From NCBI GenBank assembly GCA_964641665.1, contig CAZXKO010000114.1, positions 46,680-110,679 of the forward strand: 64,000 bases of DNA, read 5' to 3'. How positions within the stretch are numbered: position 1 is the first letter of the stretch; each line of letters opens with the position of its first letter. Both the position numbers and the translations under genes were made by a program. This document shows, one piece after another, positions 9,766-18,304 of this stretch. The stretch is from Gp1-AA133 sp964641665. Lineage in GTDB: Bacteria > Acidobacteriota > Terriglobia > Terriglobales > Acidobacteriaceae. The notes below the pieces were generated by a model. It searched no databases, was not told where the DNA came from, and worked only from the letters and a program-made list of their open reading frames with translations.

Positions 9766-10926
9766 TCAGGGGGCGACAACGATCAGCGGCTTCGATCCGG
9801 CCACAACTTCGCCAATTTCGACCGTGCCCACTCCGGCCGCGGTCAGAGCCTGCCGGAGAGCGTCTGCCCCTTCCACCGCCACGGCAATCAGCAATCCACC
9901 TGCAGTCTGCGGATCGAACAGGAGAGTCTTGACCTCGTCGCTGACCCCGTCTTCGTAGCCGACCATGCACTCTGCGAATTCGCGATTCGCCTTGAGCCCT
10001 CCCGGAATATATCCGGCACGAACGCACTCAACCGCTCCCTCGAGCAGCGGGACTCGCCCCGCAAACAACCGCAAGCCGACAGTCGACGCCAGCGCCATCT
10101 CTCTGGCGTGCCCGATCAGCCCGAAGCCAGTCACATCCGTCATGGAATGCACAACCCACGTAGGCCCAGCTCGCGGAGGGACAGACGCCCCCGTCTGTCC
10201 AGCCGGGCGTAGCCCGGCATTAGTCCCAGTCGTGGAGCTTCGCTCCACGGGACTGACGAGGGCGTCTGTCCCTCCGCTAATCACCTCCGCCGCCCTCTTA
10301 TTCAAAGTCGTCATCGACCCCACCGCCGCTTCGATCCACGCCGCTTTCGCAGTGCCCTTTTTGATCGCCGTAGAAATAACGCCCGTCCCCAGCGCCTTCG
10401 TGAACAGCAGCCTATCCCCCGGCACCGCGCCCGCGTTCGCCAGAACGTGTTGCGGATGGATCAACCCCGTCACCGAGTACCCGAACTTGATCTCATCATC
10501 GCGGATGCTGTGCCCGCCCACCACAGTGCATCCCGCTTCCATCATCTTCGAGAGCCCGCCCGCAAGAATCCGTTCCAGAATCTCCAAGTCCCCCTTTTCC
10601 GGGAAGCACACCATCGCGAGCGACGTGAGCGGCCGCCCGCCCATGGCGTACACATCGCTCAGCGAGTTGGTCGCGGCGATCTGCCCGAAGGTGTAAGGGT
10701 CATCGACAACCGGCGTGAAAAAGTCGACCGTCTGCACCAGCGCGAGGTCGGGCGCAATCTGATACACACCCGCGTCGTCGGCGTGATCGAAGCCGACCAG
10801 CACATTCGGGTCGTGTTGCCGGGCTAATTTCCCAAGCACCGAGTCCAGCGCCGCCGGACTAAGCTTGGACGCTCAACCCGCCGCTTTCACCGACTCCGTC
10901 AGACGGAATGGTTTGGTCTCTGGCAC
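9766..10926 (-). CDS. selD: Selenide, water dikinase, itself a probable selenoprotein (in-frame UGA at codon 18)
   Basis: SelD makes selenophosphate from selenide and ATP for selenocysteine synthesis. The body of the enzyme is clear (VGFDHADDAGVY, TVDFFTPVVDDPYTFG, AATNSLSDVYAMGG, GGHSI, MTDVTGFGL). The frame is interrupted by UGA at 10873-10875. Upstream of it the frame reads FRLTESVKAAG and downstream ASKLSPAALDSVLG, which is the normal SelD N terminus with UGA at the catalytic Cys/Sec position and the essential Lys three residues later. A hairpin fitting a bacterial SECIS follows. I chose GTG 10926, the only start between the UGA and an upstream REP element; a GTG at 10839 would remove the active site. 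Residues about 215-257 are translated REP repeat, an in-frame insertion. Confidence 0.85.
10156..10281. repeat. REP/BIME element inserted in frame in selD
   Basis: Hairpins 10179-10200 (arms GGACAGACG and CGTCTGTCC, loop CCCC), about 10203-10219 (GCCGGGC-GTA-GCCCGGC), and 10249-10272 (inverted, one mismatch) are the same kinds as the intergenic elements. The insert is a multiple of three and has no stop in the selD frame. It adds roughly 42 residues between AEVISGG and VVHSMTDVTGFG. Confidence 0.85.
10832..10875 (-). promoter_or_regulatory. Candidate bacterial SECIS element with its UGA codon
   Basis: On the minus strand, 4 bases after the UGA, CCAAGC (10868-10863) pairs with GCTTGG (10837-10832). 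Within it AGTCC (10860-10856) pairs with GGACT (10846-10842) around a 9-base loop that opens with GG. The apical loop begins 17 bases after the UGA, inside the 16-37 base range known for bacterial SECIS elements. Confidence 0.7.
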
Positions 10927-11197
10927 GAAGCAATTGTAAAGGAGGTTTGTCGTAGGGGCAGACGCCCTCGTCTGCCCAGGGCGAATTCGGATTTTCAGCC
11001 ACGATGTGGGCGCAAAAATGAATCCCATGCGCGAGCCAGGAAAAGGGGGAGAGAGGGGCACATCCCGTCTCGACCACGGACAAGCCAGCCCCACCGGGGG
11101 CGAGCCGGTTTAGCCCTGCGCTTCAGCGCTGGGAAAGAGGAGGCAGGCATCGCAAAAGTCCCGGAGGGACGGCCCGCTTTTCACGCCGACAGACCGT
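10927..11197. repeat. REP-containing gap upstream of selD
   Basis: A CCCT-loop REP hairpin lies at 10956-10977 (arms GGGGCAGACG type). A short CAGCGCTG-type hairpin sequence lies near 11118-11132. No gene is seen in the gap. Confidence 0.7.
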
Positions 11198-11701
11198 CTA
11201 CTTCACCGTCACATCCGTAACCTTCAACTCCGGATACTCGTGGTTCCACTGCTCCGAAATGCTCTCGAAGATGAGCCGGAACGGCTTGCTCTGTCCCGCC
11301 GCGAGCGGCGACACGTTCAGGTCCACCGCTTCCGGATACGGCCCAGTCGTCTGCAAAACCCGCAACGGCGTCGTTTCCCGCTGCGCCAGTTGGCCCATCG
11401 AATCCTTAAACGTCACTTCCACCACCGCGTGCGTAACCGTCTGGTTCCCCGCGTTCGTTACTGTCCCGTCGACGTAGGAAACCGTCGCGCCCACGAAATT
11501 CTCCGCTGCGCTCATCTTCAAATCTGAGAACTTGACGTTGACGGAATAAGGATGCGGATTGGCCGGCGACTTCTGCTCGGTGCGGGAGATCAGAAACAGG
11601 ATCGCGACGATGGCAACCACGACCCCAACCGCAATCCCGATCGCGCGCCAATTGGTTTCGCGCTCATCCGCCCCGAGCGTCGGCTGGATCAGTCCGCCCA
11701 T
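11198..11701 (-). CDS. Membrane-anchored protein with a beta-rich extracytoplasmic domain (DUF2393-like)
   Basis: The 167-residue product has a short cytoplasmic N terminus, one strong transmembrane helix at about 21-40 (IGIAVGVVVAIVAILFLIS) and a C-terminal domain of about 120 residues. That domain has alternating hydrophobic strands (ATVSYVDGTVTNAGNQTVTHAVVEVTF), which resembles the FxLYD/DUF2393 type of Ig-like domain. The location is probably periplasmic, anchored by the N-terminal helix. The function is unknown. It stands alone between repeat-rich gaps. Confidence 0.7.
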   Translation of the reverse strand: MGGLIQPTLGADERETNWRAIGIAVGVVVAIVAILFLISRTEQKSPANPHPYSVNVKFSDLKMSAAENFVGATVSYVDGTVTNAGNQTVTHAVVEVTFKDSMGQLAQRETTPLRVLQTTGPYPEAVDLNVSPLAAGQSKPFRLIFESISEQWNHEYPELKVTDVTVK

Positions 11702-11957
11702 AAGTGGATTGTACTATCCGGAGGGGACACGAACTATCCACCACGGAGACACGGAGAGGCGATCAGTCAGAGTAACTCTTAAACTTGTTGTCATTTCGAC
11801 GCCGAGCGCAGCGGAGGCGGAGAAACCTGCTTCAAAGAAAGCACCAGTAGATTCCTCGTCGCTCCGCTCCAACGGGACGACGAGAAGGAATGTCAAGAAG
11901 CGGTGGGATGTCGGCCGACCCAAAGCCTTTTCTCCGTGCCTCCGTGGTGAAAAGCCC

Positions 11958-13364
11958 CTACTCCCCGCCCACCATCAGCCCATCAATGCGAATGGTCGGA
12001 GATGCCACCGAGCCGCGGAACTCCAGATCGCTGCCAATCTCCGAAACATTGCGGAACATATCTTTCAAGTTTCCCGCGACCGTGATCTCCTCGACCGGGT
12101 ACGTCAACTCGCCGCCCGAAATCCACAACCCTGACGCACCCCGCGAATAGTCGCCCGTCACCAGGTTCGCGCCGTGTCCGAGGAACTCCGTCACGTACAA
12201 GCCTTCCTTCACTTCGCCAATAATTTCCTTCGGCGTCTTCTTCCCCGGCTGCAAGAAATAATTCCCCGGCCCGATCCCCGGCGTCCCAGCGAGGCCGCGC
12301 GAAGCGTTCGCTGTCGTCTGCAACCCCAGCTTCTTCGCCGTGTAGGTATTCAGCAGGTAGGATTTCAACACGCCATTCTCGATCACCAACGTGCGTCGCG
12401 TTGGAATACCTTCCCCATCGAACGGGCAGGTACCAAATCCGCCGGGGATCGTTCCGTCGTCGATCACGGTCACGTTCTCCCCCGCGATTTTCTCGCCCAG
12501 CTTGCCCGCCAGAAACGACGCCCCGCGATACACCGAATCCCCATTCACGCCCTCGAAAATATGTTCGAGGATCGAAGTCGCCACCATCGGATCGAAGATC
12601 ACCGGGACCTGCGCCGTCTTCGCCTTGCGCGCGCCCAAGCGGCGAATGGTGCGCTCGGCAGCGATCCGGCCAACCTGTTCCGGAGGATCCAGCCGTCCGA
12701 GGTTCCGCGCCACCGAGAACCAGTAGTCGCGCTGCATGCCGCCCTTTTCGTCCTGCGCGATTGGAATCACCGCCACCGAGCAGTACGAGCGCCGGTATTC
12801 TCCGACGAACCCGTGCGAGTTCGCCAGCACCTTGTGCCCGGTGGCCGCATCGAACGACCCGCCTTCGGAGTTCTTGATGCGCGGATCGAAATCCAGCGCC
12901 GCCTTCTCCGCCCGCCGCGCGCATTCGATGCGGTCCGCGCCCGGCAGGGAATACACGTCCTCGTGATACAGATCGAGGTTTCCGGACAACGAACCCAACT
13001 GCGACGCTTCTGGGATTCCGCCGAATGGATCTTCCGACGTAATCTTCGAAAGCTCGAGCGCCGACTTCAGCATGCGGTCCAGTCCCTCGCGCGAGAAGTC
13101 GCTCGAGTACGTGCTCGCGGCCCGTTTCCCCGAGAAGACACGAACCCCGATCGCGCGCGATCCGGATTCCTTGAGCGTCTCGACCTGGCCCATGCGAACG
13201 GTGGTGGAAAACTCATCGCCTTCGCGGACCACGGCCTCGGCAGCGGTTGCTCCGCCCGCCATGGCCCGGCGGACGATATCCTGCGCCAGTTCTCTGAGAT
13301 CAGTTTCGAGTTTCGAGTTTCGAGTTTCGGGTTGCGATGAGGCTACGGTTTGAGTGTCAGACAT
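11958..13364 (-). CDS. pmbA: TldE/PmbA-type subunit of the TldD-TldE metalloprotease
   Basis: TldD and TldE form a heteromeric protease that degrades unfolded peptides and processes some ribosomal peptides. This 468-residue protein carries the family features (GVRVFSGKRAASTYSSDF, PVIFDPMVATSILEHIFEGVNGD, a GLYVTEFLGHGANLVTGDYSRGA-type C-terminal block) and lacks the HExxxH zinc motif, as expected of the non-catalytic subunit. The start at 13364 (MSDTQTVASS) is chosen over a longer frame. Residues about 10-21 are translated from an AGTTTCG heptamer array. The tldD partner lies just upstream on the same strand, with 161 bases between. Confidence 0.92.
   Translation of the reverse strand: MSDTQTVASSQPETRNSKLETDLRELAQDIVRRAMAGGATAAEAVVREGDEFSTTVRMGQVETLKESGSRAIGVRVFSGKRAASTYSSDFSREGLDRMLKSALELSKITSEDPFGGIPEASQLGSLSGNLDLYHEDVYSLPGADRIECARRAEKAALDFDPRIKNSEGGSFDAATGHKVLANSHGFVGEYRRSYCSVAVIPIAQDEKGGMQRDYWFSVARNLGRLDPPEQVGRIAAERTIRRLGARKAKTAQVPVIFDPMVATSILEHIFEGVNGDSVYRGASFLAGKLGEKIAGENVTVIDDGTIPGGFGTCPFDGEGIPTRRTLVIENGVLKSYLLNTYTAKKLGLQTTANASRGLAGTPGIGPGNYFLQPGKKTPKEIIGEVKEGLYVTEFLGHGANLVTGDYSRGASGLWISGGELTYPVEEITVAGNLKDMFRNVSEIGSDLEFRGSVASPTIRIDGLMVGGE
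13302..13336. repeat. Heptamer tandem repeat inside the 5' end of pmbA
   Basis: Four AGTTTCG units (13302-13329) are followed by GGTTGCG. The array is read through in frame and encodes part of the variable N-terminal tail of PmbA. Confidence 0.85.
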
Positions 13365-13525
13365 GATCAATTCTTTTTCACTGTAGAGGCCCCAGGGGGC
13401 GAGAAGCATTTAGGAGCTCGAGGACTGAATTGTTGGGACTTTCCTCCGTGCCTCTGTGTCTCCGTGGTAGATTTGCGCGTTCTGCGGCACGCTAAGAGCT
13501 AGTAGCTAGAAGCCTGCGGCTGCCT

Positions 13526-14977
13526 TCACTGCATGAACCCGCCGGTATCTTTCCGCGCCGTTCCGCCCACAGTCAGCCGGTCCACCTTGATCGTCGGAAT
13601 CCCCACGCCCACCGGCACGGCCTGCCCATCTTTTCCGCAAGTGCCCACGCCTTCATCGAGCTTCAGATCGTTGCCCACCATCGAAACCCGCGTCAGAACA
13701 TCAGGCCCATTGCCAATGAGCGTCGCGCCCTTGATCGGCGCCGTGATCTGCCCGTCCTCGATCATGTAGGCTTCCGACGCCGAGAACACGAACTTGCCGT
13801 TGGTGATATCCACCTGCCCGCCGCCAAAATTCACCGGATACACGCCGTGCTTCACCGAGCGAATGATGTCTTCAGGATTGTCATCCCCGGGGAGCATGTA
13901 AGTGTTGGTCATGCGCGGCATGGGAATGTGCTCGTAGCTCTCCCGCCGGCCGTTGCCCGTGTCGGCGATCCCCATCAGCTTTGCCGAAAGCTTGTCGCTC
14001 AGGTAGCCCTTCAGAATGCCGTTCTCGATCAGCACCGTTTCCTGCGTCGGCTGGCCTTCGTCGTCCACGTTCAACGAACCACGCCGCCACGGCATGGTGC
14101 CGTTATCGACCACCGTGCACTTCTCGCTGGCCACGCGCCGCCCCACCAGCCCGGCAAACGCCGAAGTCTTTTTGCGGTTGAAGTCCGCCTCCAGTCCGTG
14201 GCCGACGGCTTCATGCAGCAGCACGCCCGGCCATCCCGGACCCAGCACGACTTCCATCTCGCCCGCCGGAGCTTCGCGCGCATCCAGTTGCAGGATCGCT
14301 TGCCGCGCCGCCTCCTTCGCGAAATACTCGGGCGTCTTTTCTCCAAAAAAGAAGTCGAGCGCAACCCGTCCGCCGCCGCCCGAGCCTGCCCGGCCCGACT
14401 GCTGATCCGTCTTCGCGATGCACGAAACATTCATGCGCGCCAGCGGCTGCGAGTCCTCGGCGAACGTCCCGTCCGAAGTCACAATCAAAATGTTGCGCAA
14501 CTCGTCGGCGTAGCTGGCGCGAACTTCCTTGATGCGCGCATCGTATGCCCGGGCGGCCGCATCCGCCCGCATCACTAGCTCAACCTTCGCCGTAATCTCG
14601 GCGTCCACCGAGGGCAACGTCACCGGATACAAGCTCCGCGCCGCTTTTTGCTGAAAGCCGACCGACGGCGTCTTCGCCGGGCCGCTGGCAATCAGCGCCG
14701 CGGTGCGCGCCGCATGCAGAATGCGCTCCGGCGACAAGTCATCGGTGTAGGCATAACCCGTACGCTCGCCCGCTACCACCCGCACGCCGCATCCGGCCGA
14801 GATTCCCTGCGAGGCCGACTTCACCATCGACTCGTCCACCATCAACGAAGTCGACGACAGGTACTCGAAATAAAGGTCGGCGTAGTCTCCGCCGGCCGAG
14901 AGCGCAGCCGCCAGGTAGCGCTGCAGATCCGGCTGTGTAAGCCCGTAGTGCTGGAAAAAGAATTGTTCGTGAGTCAC
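13526..14977 (-). CDS. tldD: TldD metalloprotease, catalytic subunit
   Basis: This 483-residue protein is the zinc-bearing partner of PmbA. The metal motif HEAVGHGLEADF (HExxxH) is present and is followed by the typical VVDNGTMPWRRGSLNVDDEG block. The C-terminal end (GKDGQAVPVGVGIPTIKVDRLTVGGT) also matches the family. The GTG at 14977 (product MTHEQFFFQHYGLTQPDL) gives the usual length. An open extension to 15076 looks non-coding and would overlap the divergent gene at 14987. No strong ribosome-binding site is visible. It is followed directly by pmbA. Confidence 0.92.
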   Translation of the reverse strand: MTHEQFFFQHYGLTQPDLQRYLAAALSAGGDYADLYFEYLSSTSLMVDESMVKSASQGISAGCGVRVVAGERTGYAYTDDLSPERILHAARTAALIASGPAKTPSVGFQQKAARSLYPVTLPSVDAEITAKVELVMRADAAARAYDARIKEVRASYADELRNILIVTSDGTFAEDSQPLARMNVSCIAKTDQQSGRAGSGGGGRVALDFFFGEKTPEYFAKEAARQAILQLDAREAPAGEMEVVLGPGWPGVLLHEAVGHGLEADFNRKKTSAFAGLVGRRVASEKCTVVDNGTMPWRRGSLNVDDEGQPTQETVLIENGILKGYLSDKLSAKLMGIADTGNGRRESYEHIPMPRMTNTYMLPGDDNPEDIIRSVKHGVYPVNFGGGQVDITNGKFVFSASEAYMIEDGQITAPIKGATLIGNGPDVLTRVSMVGNDLKLDEGVGTCGKDGQAVPVGVGIPTIKVDRLTVGGTARKDTGGFMQ

Positions 14978-14986
14978 GTTCGTTAG

Positions 14987-15463
14987 ATGCCCCAGGCCCG
15001 GACAGAGACTCCGGCTCTCTTTTATCTCCTGATTATCCCATACCTCGCAGCGCGACCCATAACCCCGAATGTTCATCGGTCACAGACAAATCCGCGCTCG
15101 GTCGTCGAACTCAAAGCCGACGAAGACATCCACCTGCCCCAGGGCCTCGACTACTGGTCCCGGGTGCAGTGGCATCACGCCCGTGGAGAGTTCCAGCAAT
15201 TCGGCTACTTCCCCGGCTGCGAACTTCCCCCCGCCGATCCCCTCCTGTTCCTGGTCGCCCCAACCCTCCACATCCACCCTGCCACCGACACCGTCCTCCG
15301 TTACCTCGCCCCGGAGATCGACTGGACACTGGTCGGAATCGATGAGCGCTGGCGCGACGGCGTCCGCGCCATCTTCCGCAAGCGGGCAAAAAAGCTGGAC
15401 CTACCACGGAGGCACCGAGACACGGAGGAGACCCCGACGCAAAGGTTGTGCGCGAGTGAGTAG
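14987..15463 (+). CDS. Conserved-looking hypothetical protein, N terminus uncertain or truncated
   Basis: The convincing part runs from about residue 38 (SVVELKADEDIHLPQGLDYW) to about 137 (DGVRAIFRKRAKK). It has a compositionally normal globular sequence (FGYFPGCELPPADPLLFLVAP, LRYLAPEIDWTLVGIDERW). The first 35 residues look like non-coding translation, and the last 20 translate the CCACGGAGGCACCGAG repeat. It may be the 3' remnant of a longer gene whose 5' end was lost next to tldD. I do not recognise a family. Confidence 0.45.
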   Translation: MPQARTETPALFYLLIIPYLAARPITPNVHRSQTNPRSVVELKADEDIHLPQGLDYWSRVQWHHARGEFQQFGYFPGCELPPADPLLFLVAPTLHIHPATDTVLRYLAPEIDWTLVGIDERWRDGVRAIFRKRAKKLDLPRRHRDTEETPTQRLCASE

Positions 15464-15839
15464 CGAGCGTCTAGTAGCTGCGTGGCGCGAACTCCTAAGT
15501 GGTGAGATCAGCTCACTAATAACTCCGCAGAGCGCCCAACCCAGCCTTAGCCCGGCGCACACCGCCTCGTCGGCCCTCCGGGCAACTCTTCCATGTACCT
15601 GTTAGCTCCCTCCCGTGTACTTCCGGTGTTTGACTGTCTTCTGATTCAAAGGTAAGTTCTGCCCCACAAGCTTAACTTTCCACTTCCGCGAACAGCGGGT
15701 CGCCGGGGCAAGATTTCCTCCTCCGGCCGAAGCCTGTCCCGGGTCGCGCGCTACCGAAAAGCTGTCCACCATCGCGCGCCTTCGCGTCCTCTGGCTCGTG
15801 ACTCAAAGATGTGCGTACCGCACGTCGTGGAGGTGTGTC
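15464..15839. other. Gap without a recognised gene before the di-haem oxidoreductase
   Basis: No coding frame with domain character and no known riboswitch was found. The last 200 bases are GC-rich. A GGAGGTGTGTC ribosome-binding region ends at 15839. Confidence 0.4.
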
Positions 15840-17270
15840 ATGACGCATTGGAAGAAGTTCGCCGCCATTGCGACCGTCTTATCCGCAGTTACACTCGCAA
15901 CCTCGCAACGAGGACCTCGCGACTCGGGACCCGTTAATTCCGGACCGGGTAGCTCTGTGGCTGGTAACTCCGGCCCTCGCGATTCTGGTCCCAGACCCGG
16001 CCCCGCCGCCGCCGGCGCGGTGGCCGCGTCCGACGGAACCGTCAACGGTGGTTTCTATCCGACCTTGAACGCCGCCGAACAAGCCGCGTTCGCCAATGGT
16101 GTTGCCCAGTTCGCGGAAGAGGAGGGCGTTCCCGACCAGCCGCCCGGCACCGGAAATGGTGGACTCGGGCCCGGCTTTAACTCAACAAGTTGCAGTTCCT
16201 GTCACGCGCAACCCGCGATATTAGGCTCAAGTCCGGGTGTGACGAGCCCGCAGGTTCCTCAACCGAATCCGCAGATCGCGGCCGCGTCGGCCATGGGCGC
16301 TACCAACGTCCTCCCGCCGTTTATCACTGCAGGTGGGCCTGTTCGCGAAGCCAGATTCATCAGGAATCCCGATGGCACACCCGATGGCGGGGTCCATAAT
16401 CTCTTTAACATCACGGGCAGAAGCGACGCGCCGGGATGCAATCTTGCCCAGCCCGATTTCAAGGGCCAGCTCGCCGCCAACAACGTGATCTTCCGGATTC
16501 CGACACCGCTCTTCGGCCTGGGTCTCGTCGACAACACTCCCGACCCGACCCTGAAAGCGAACCTGGCTCAAAACGCAGACCGGAAGGCCGAGCTGGGAAT
16601 TCGCGGACGATTCAATTTCAGCGGCAACGATGGGACCATCTCCAAGTTCGGCTGGAAAGCACAGAACAAATCCCTCACCCTTTTTGGGGGCGAAGCTTAC
16701 AACGTCGAGATGGGCATCACCAACGACGTCATGCCCAATGAAAGAAACGCCGTCACCGGCTGTGTATTCAACGCGACGCCAGAAGATACCCATTCGGAAT
16801 CCCCGACCGGCATTTCCGACCTCGACGCATTTGTCGATGCCATGCGCCTCTCGGCTCCACCCACGCCCGCTCCGTCAACTCCCGACACCGTCGCAGGCCA
16901 GAACGCGTTCGAGAAGGTGGGATGTAACTTGTGTCATTCAGAGACACTTACTACGACTCAGTCGGTATTTACCGGAATGAGTAATGTGACCTATCACCCA
17001 TTCTCCGACTTTGCCCTGCACCATATGGGGACGAACTTAGCCGATGGAGTTTCTCAGGGGACAGCCGGTCCAGACGAATTCAGGACCGCGCCTCTGTGGG
17101 GCGTCGGACAAAGACTGTATTTCCTGCACGACGGCAGAACCGCAGATTTGTTGAACGCCATCCAGCAACATCGCTCAGAGGGCTCCGAAGCGAACCGGGT
17201 GATAAGACGCTTCAACGAGCTATCCCCGGCCGACCAGCAATCGCTGCTGAACTTTCTGCGATCTTTGTAG
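15840..17270 (+). CDS. Di-haem c-type oxidoreductase (DHOR/DUF1111-like)
   Basis: The 476-residue product has an N-terminal signal sequence (KKFAAIATVLSAVTLATS), a low-complexity Gly/Pro/Ser linker with repeated RDSGP/NSGP units (about 25-60), and two haem-binding motifs, CSSCH and CNLCH. The order and spacing fit the putative thiol-oxidoreductase family related to di-haem peroxidases, and the segment HDGRTADLLNAIQQH near the C terminus is typical. It probably works in the periplasm in electron transfer; the substrate is unknown. The ATG at 15840 has GGAGG 6 bases upstream; an earlier in-frame start at 15798 lacks one. Confidence 0.85.
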   Translation: MTHWKKFAAIATVLSAVTLATSQRGPRDSGPVNSGPGSSVAGNSGPRDSGPRPGPAAAGAVAASDGTVNGGFYPTLNAAEQAAFANGVAQFAEEEGVPDQPPGTGNGGLGPGFNSTSCSSCHAQPAILGSSPGVTSPQVPQPNPQIAAASAMGATNVLPPFITAGGPVREARFIRNPDGTPDGGVHNLFNITGRSDAPGCNLAQPDFKGQLAANNVIFRIPTPLFGLGLVDNTPDPTLKANLAQNADRKAELGIRGRFNFSGNDGTISKFGWKAQNKSLTLFGGEAYNVEMGITNDVMPNERNAVTGCVFNATPEDTHSESPTGISDLDAFVDAMRLSAPPTPAPSTPDTVAGQNAFEKVGCNLCHSETLTTTQSVFTGMSNVTYHPFSDFALHHMGTNLADGVSQGTAGPDEFRTAPLWGVGQRLYFLHDGRTADLLNAIQQHRSEGSEANRVIRRFNELSPADQQSLLNFLRSL

Positions 17271-17484
17271 GCGGACCTCAATACGCAGCAGGATTTCAAT
17301 GCGCGCCTCAGTTCCTCCGGCCTGTCATCCTGAGCGAAGTGAGGCGTAGCCGAAGGGAGTCGAAGGCTTTTGGTGTAGTTGGTGGCAGAGCTCCATCTAG
17401 CGAAGTTTACAGCCTAATCGCCTATCTCAAGACGGTGTCCATGTGCCCGGTGATAGTCAAGGTAAGCCTCGAGCAACCATCTCC

Positions 17485-17970
17485 CTACTCCCCCCACGCC
17501 CCCAGCAATCTCCGCAACGTAACCAGCTGCCCCAGATGATACGCATTGTGATCGGCGACCAGCAGCGCCTCTCGCAACACCGTCTGCCCGTCCCCCCACG
17601 GAAGCGGAGCGTACAAGTCCGTCTTAGGATTCGCCACCAGCGCCTGCATCGCCTTCAGATCCTTCTGAAACCTCCGGATGCTCCCCGCCCAGGCCGCAGC
17701 GCTCGGCGGAGCGTCTCCCGCCGGCCAATATCCGGCAGGCCAGCCCGGCGAGACGTGCTTGCGATTGCGGCTGAACTCCAAGATGTCCCACTGCGCGATC
17801 CGCATATGCTCCAGCACCATCCACGCACTGTAAGGAAGCCCGGACACCTTCTTCCCCCGCAACTTCGCCGGGAAGTCTCCCACCACATCTTCGAACTTGG
17901 CATGCGCCCCGCCACCCTTCAGGACATAGAGCACATGCTCACGAAGCGTGCTGTCTCGACTGGTCTTCAT
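17485..17970 (-). CDS. DinB/YfiT-like putative metal-dependent hydrolase
   Basis: The 161-residue protein fits the DinB four-helix-bundle family. The three metal-binding histidines are seen as His55 (LEHMR), His141 and His145 (ADHNAYHLGQL). The DinB superfamily includes thiol-dependent transferases, but no substrate can be assigned here. The ATG at 17970 has GGAGTG upstream. Its neighbours are unrelated and the flanks carry dispersed repeats. Confidence 0.85.
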   Translation of the reverse strand: MKTSRDSTLREHVLYVLKGGGAHAKFEDVVGDFPAKLRGKKVSGLPYSAWMVLEHMRIAQWDILEFSRNRKHVSPGWPAGYWPAGDAPPSAAAWAGSIRRFQKDLKAMQALVANPKTDLYAPLPWGDGQTVLREALLVADHNAYHLGQLVTLRRLLGAWGE

Positions 17971-18304
17971 CGTTCACTCCAAAGTAAGTCCCAAGATTCT
18001 CCAAGCTCTCGAGGAACTGTCATCCCGAGCGACGTGAGGCGCAAGCCGAACGAAGTCGAGGGACCCTGCGTTTGCTTGCGACATCCACAGCGCGGGATGA
18101 GTTCTTCCACCACCCCCCTCGCGTAGGGCAGACGCCCTCGTCTGCCCGGCCGGGCGTTAGCCCGGCAGAATTCCGGTGATCGGTGACGAAAGTGGAGCTG
18201 CGCTCCGCCGCCCAGACGAAGGCCCCTCCACCCCATCAAGCCAAAACCGGGCTTGCTGGGGACCCCGGCGGCTGGGCCTACGCAAGCCCGCGCGGCGTTG
18301 GCTC
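17971..18304. repeat. Repeat-filled gap (long repeat and REP)
   Basis: It holds a TGTCATCCCGAGCG-type long-repeat copy near 18018-18070, a CCCT-loop REP hairpin at 18126-18147 and a GCCGGGC-GTTA-GCCCGGC hairpin directly after it. No gene is seen. Confidence 0.75.

Noticed and set aside
10859..11094. Two short minus-strand open frames upstream of selD
   Set aside because: One is the true selD N terminus up to the UGA plus translated REP; the other is its shadow. Neither is a separate gene.
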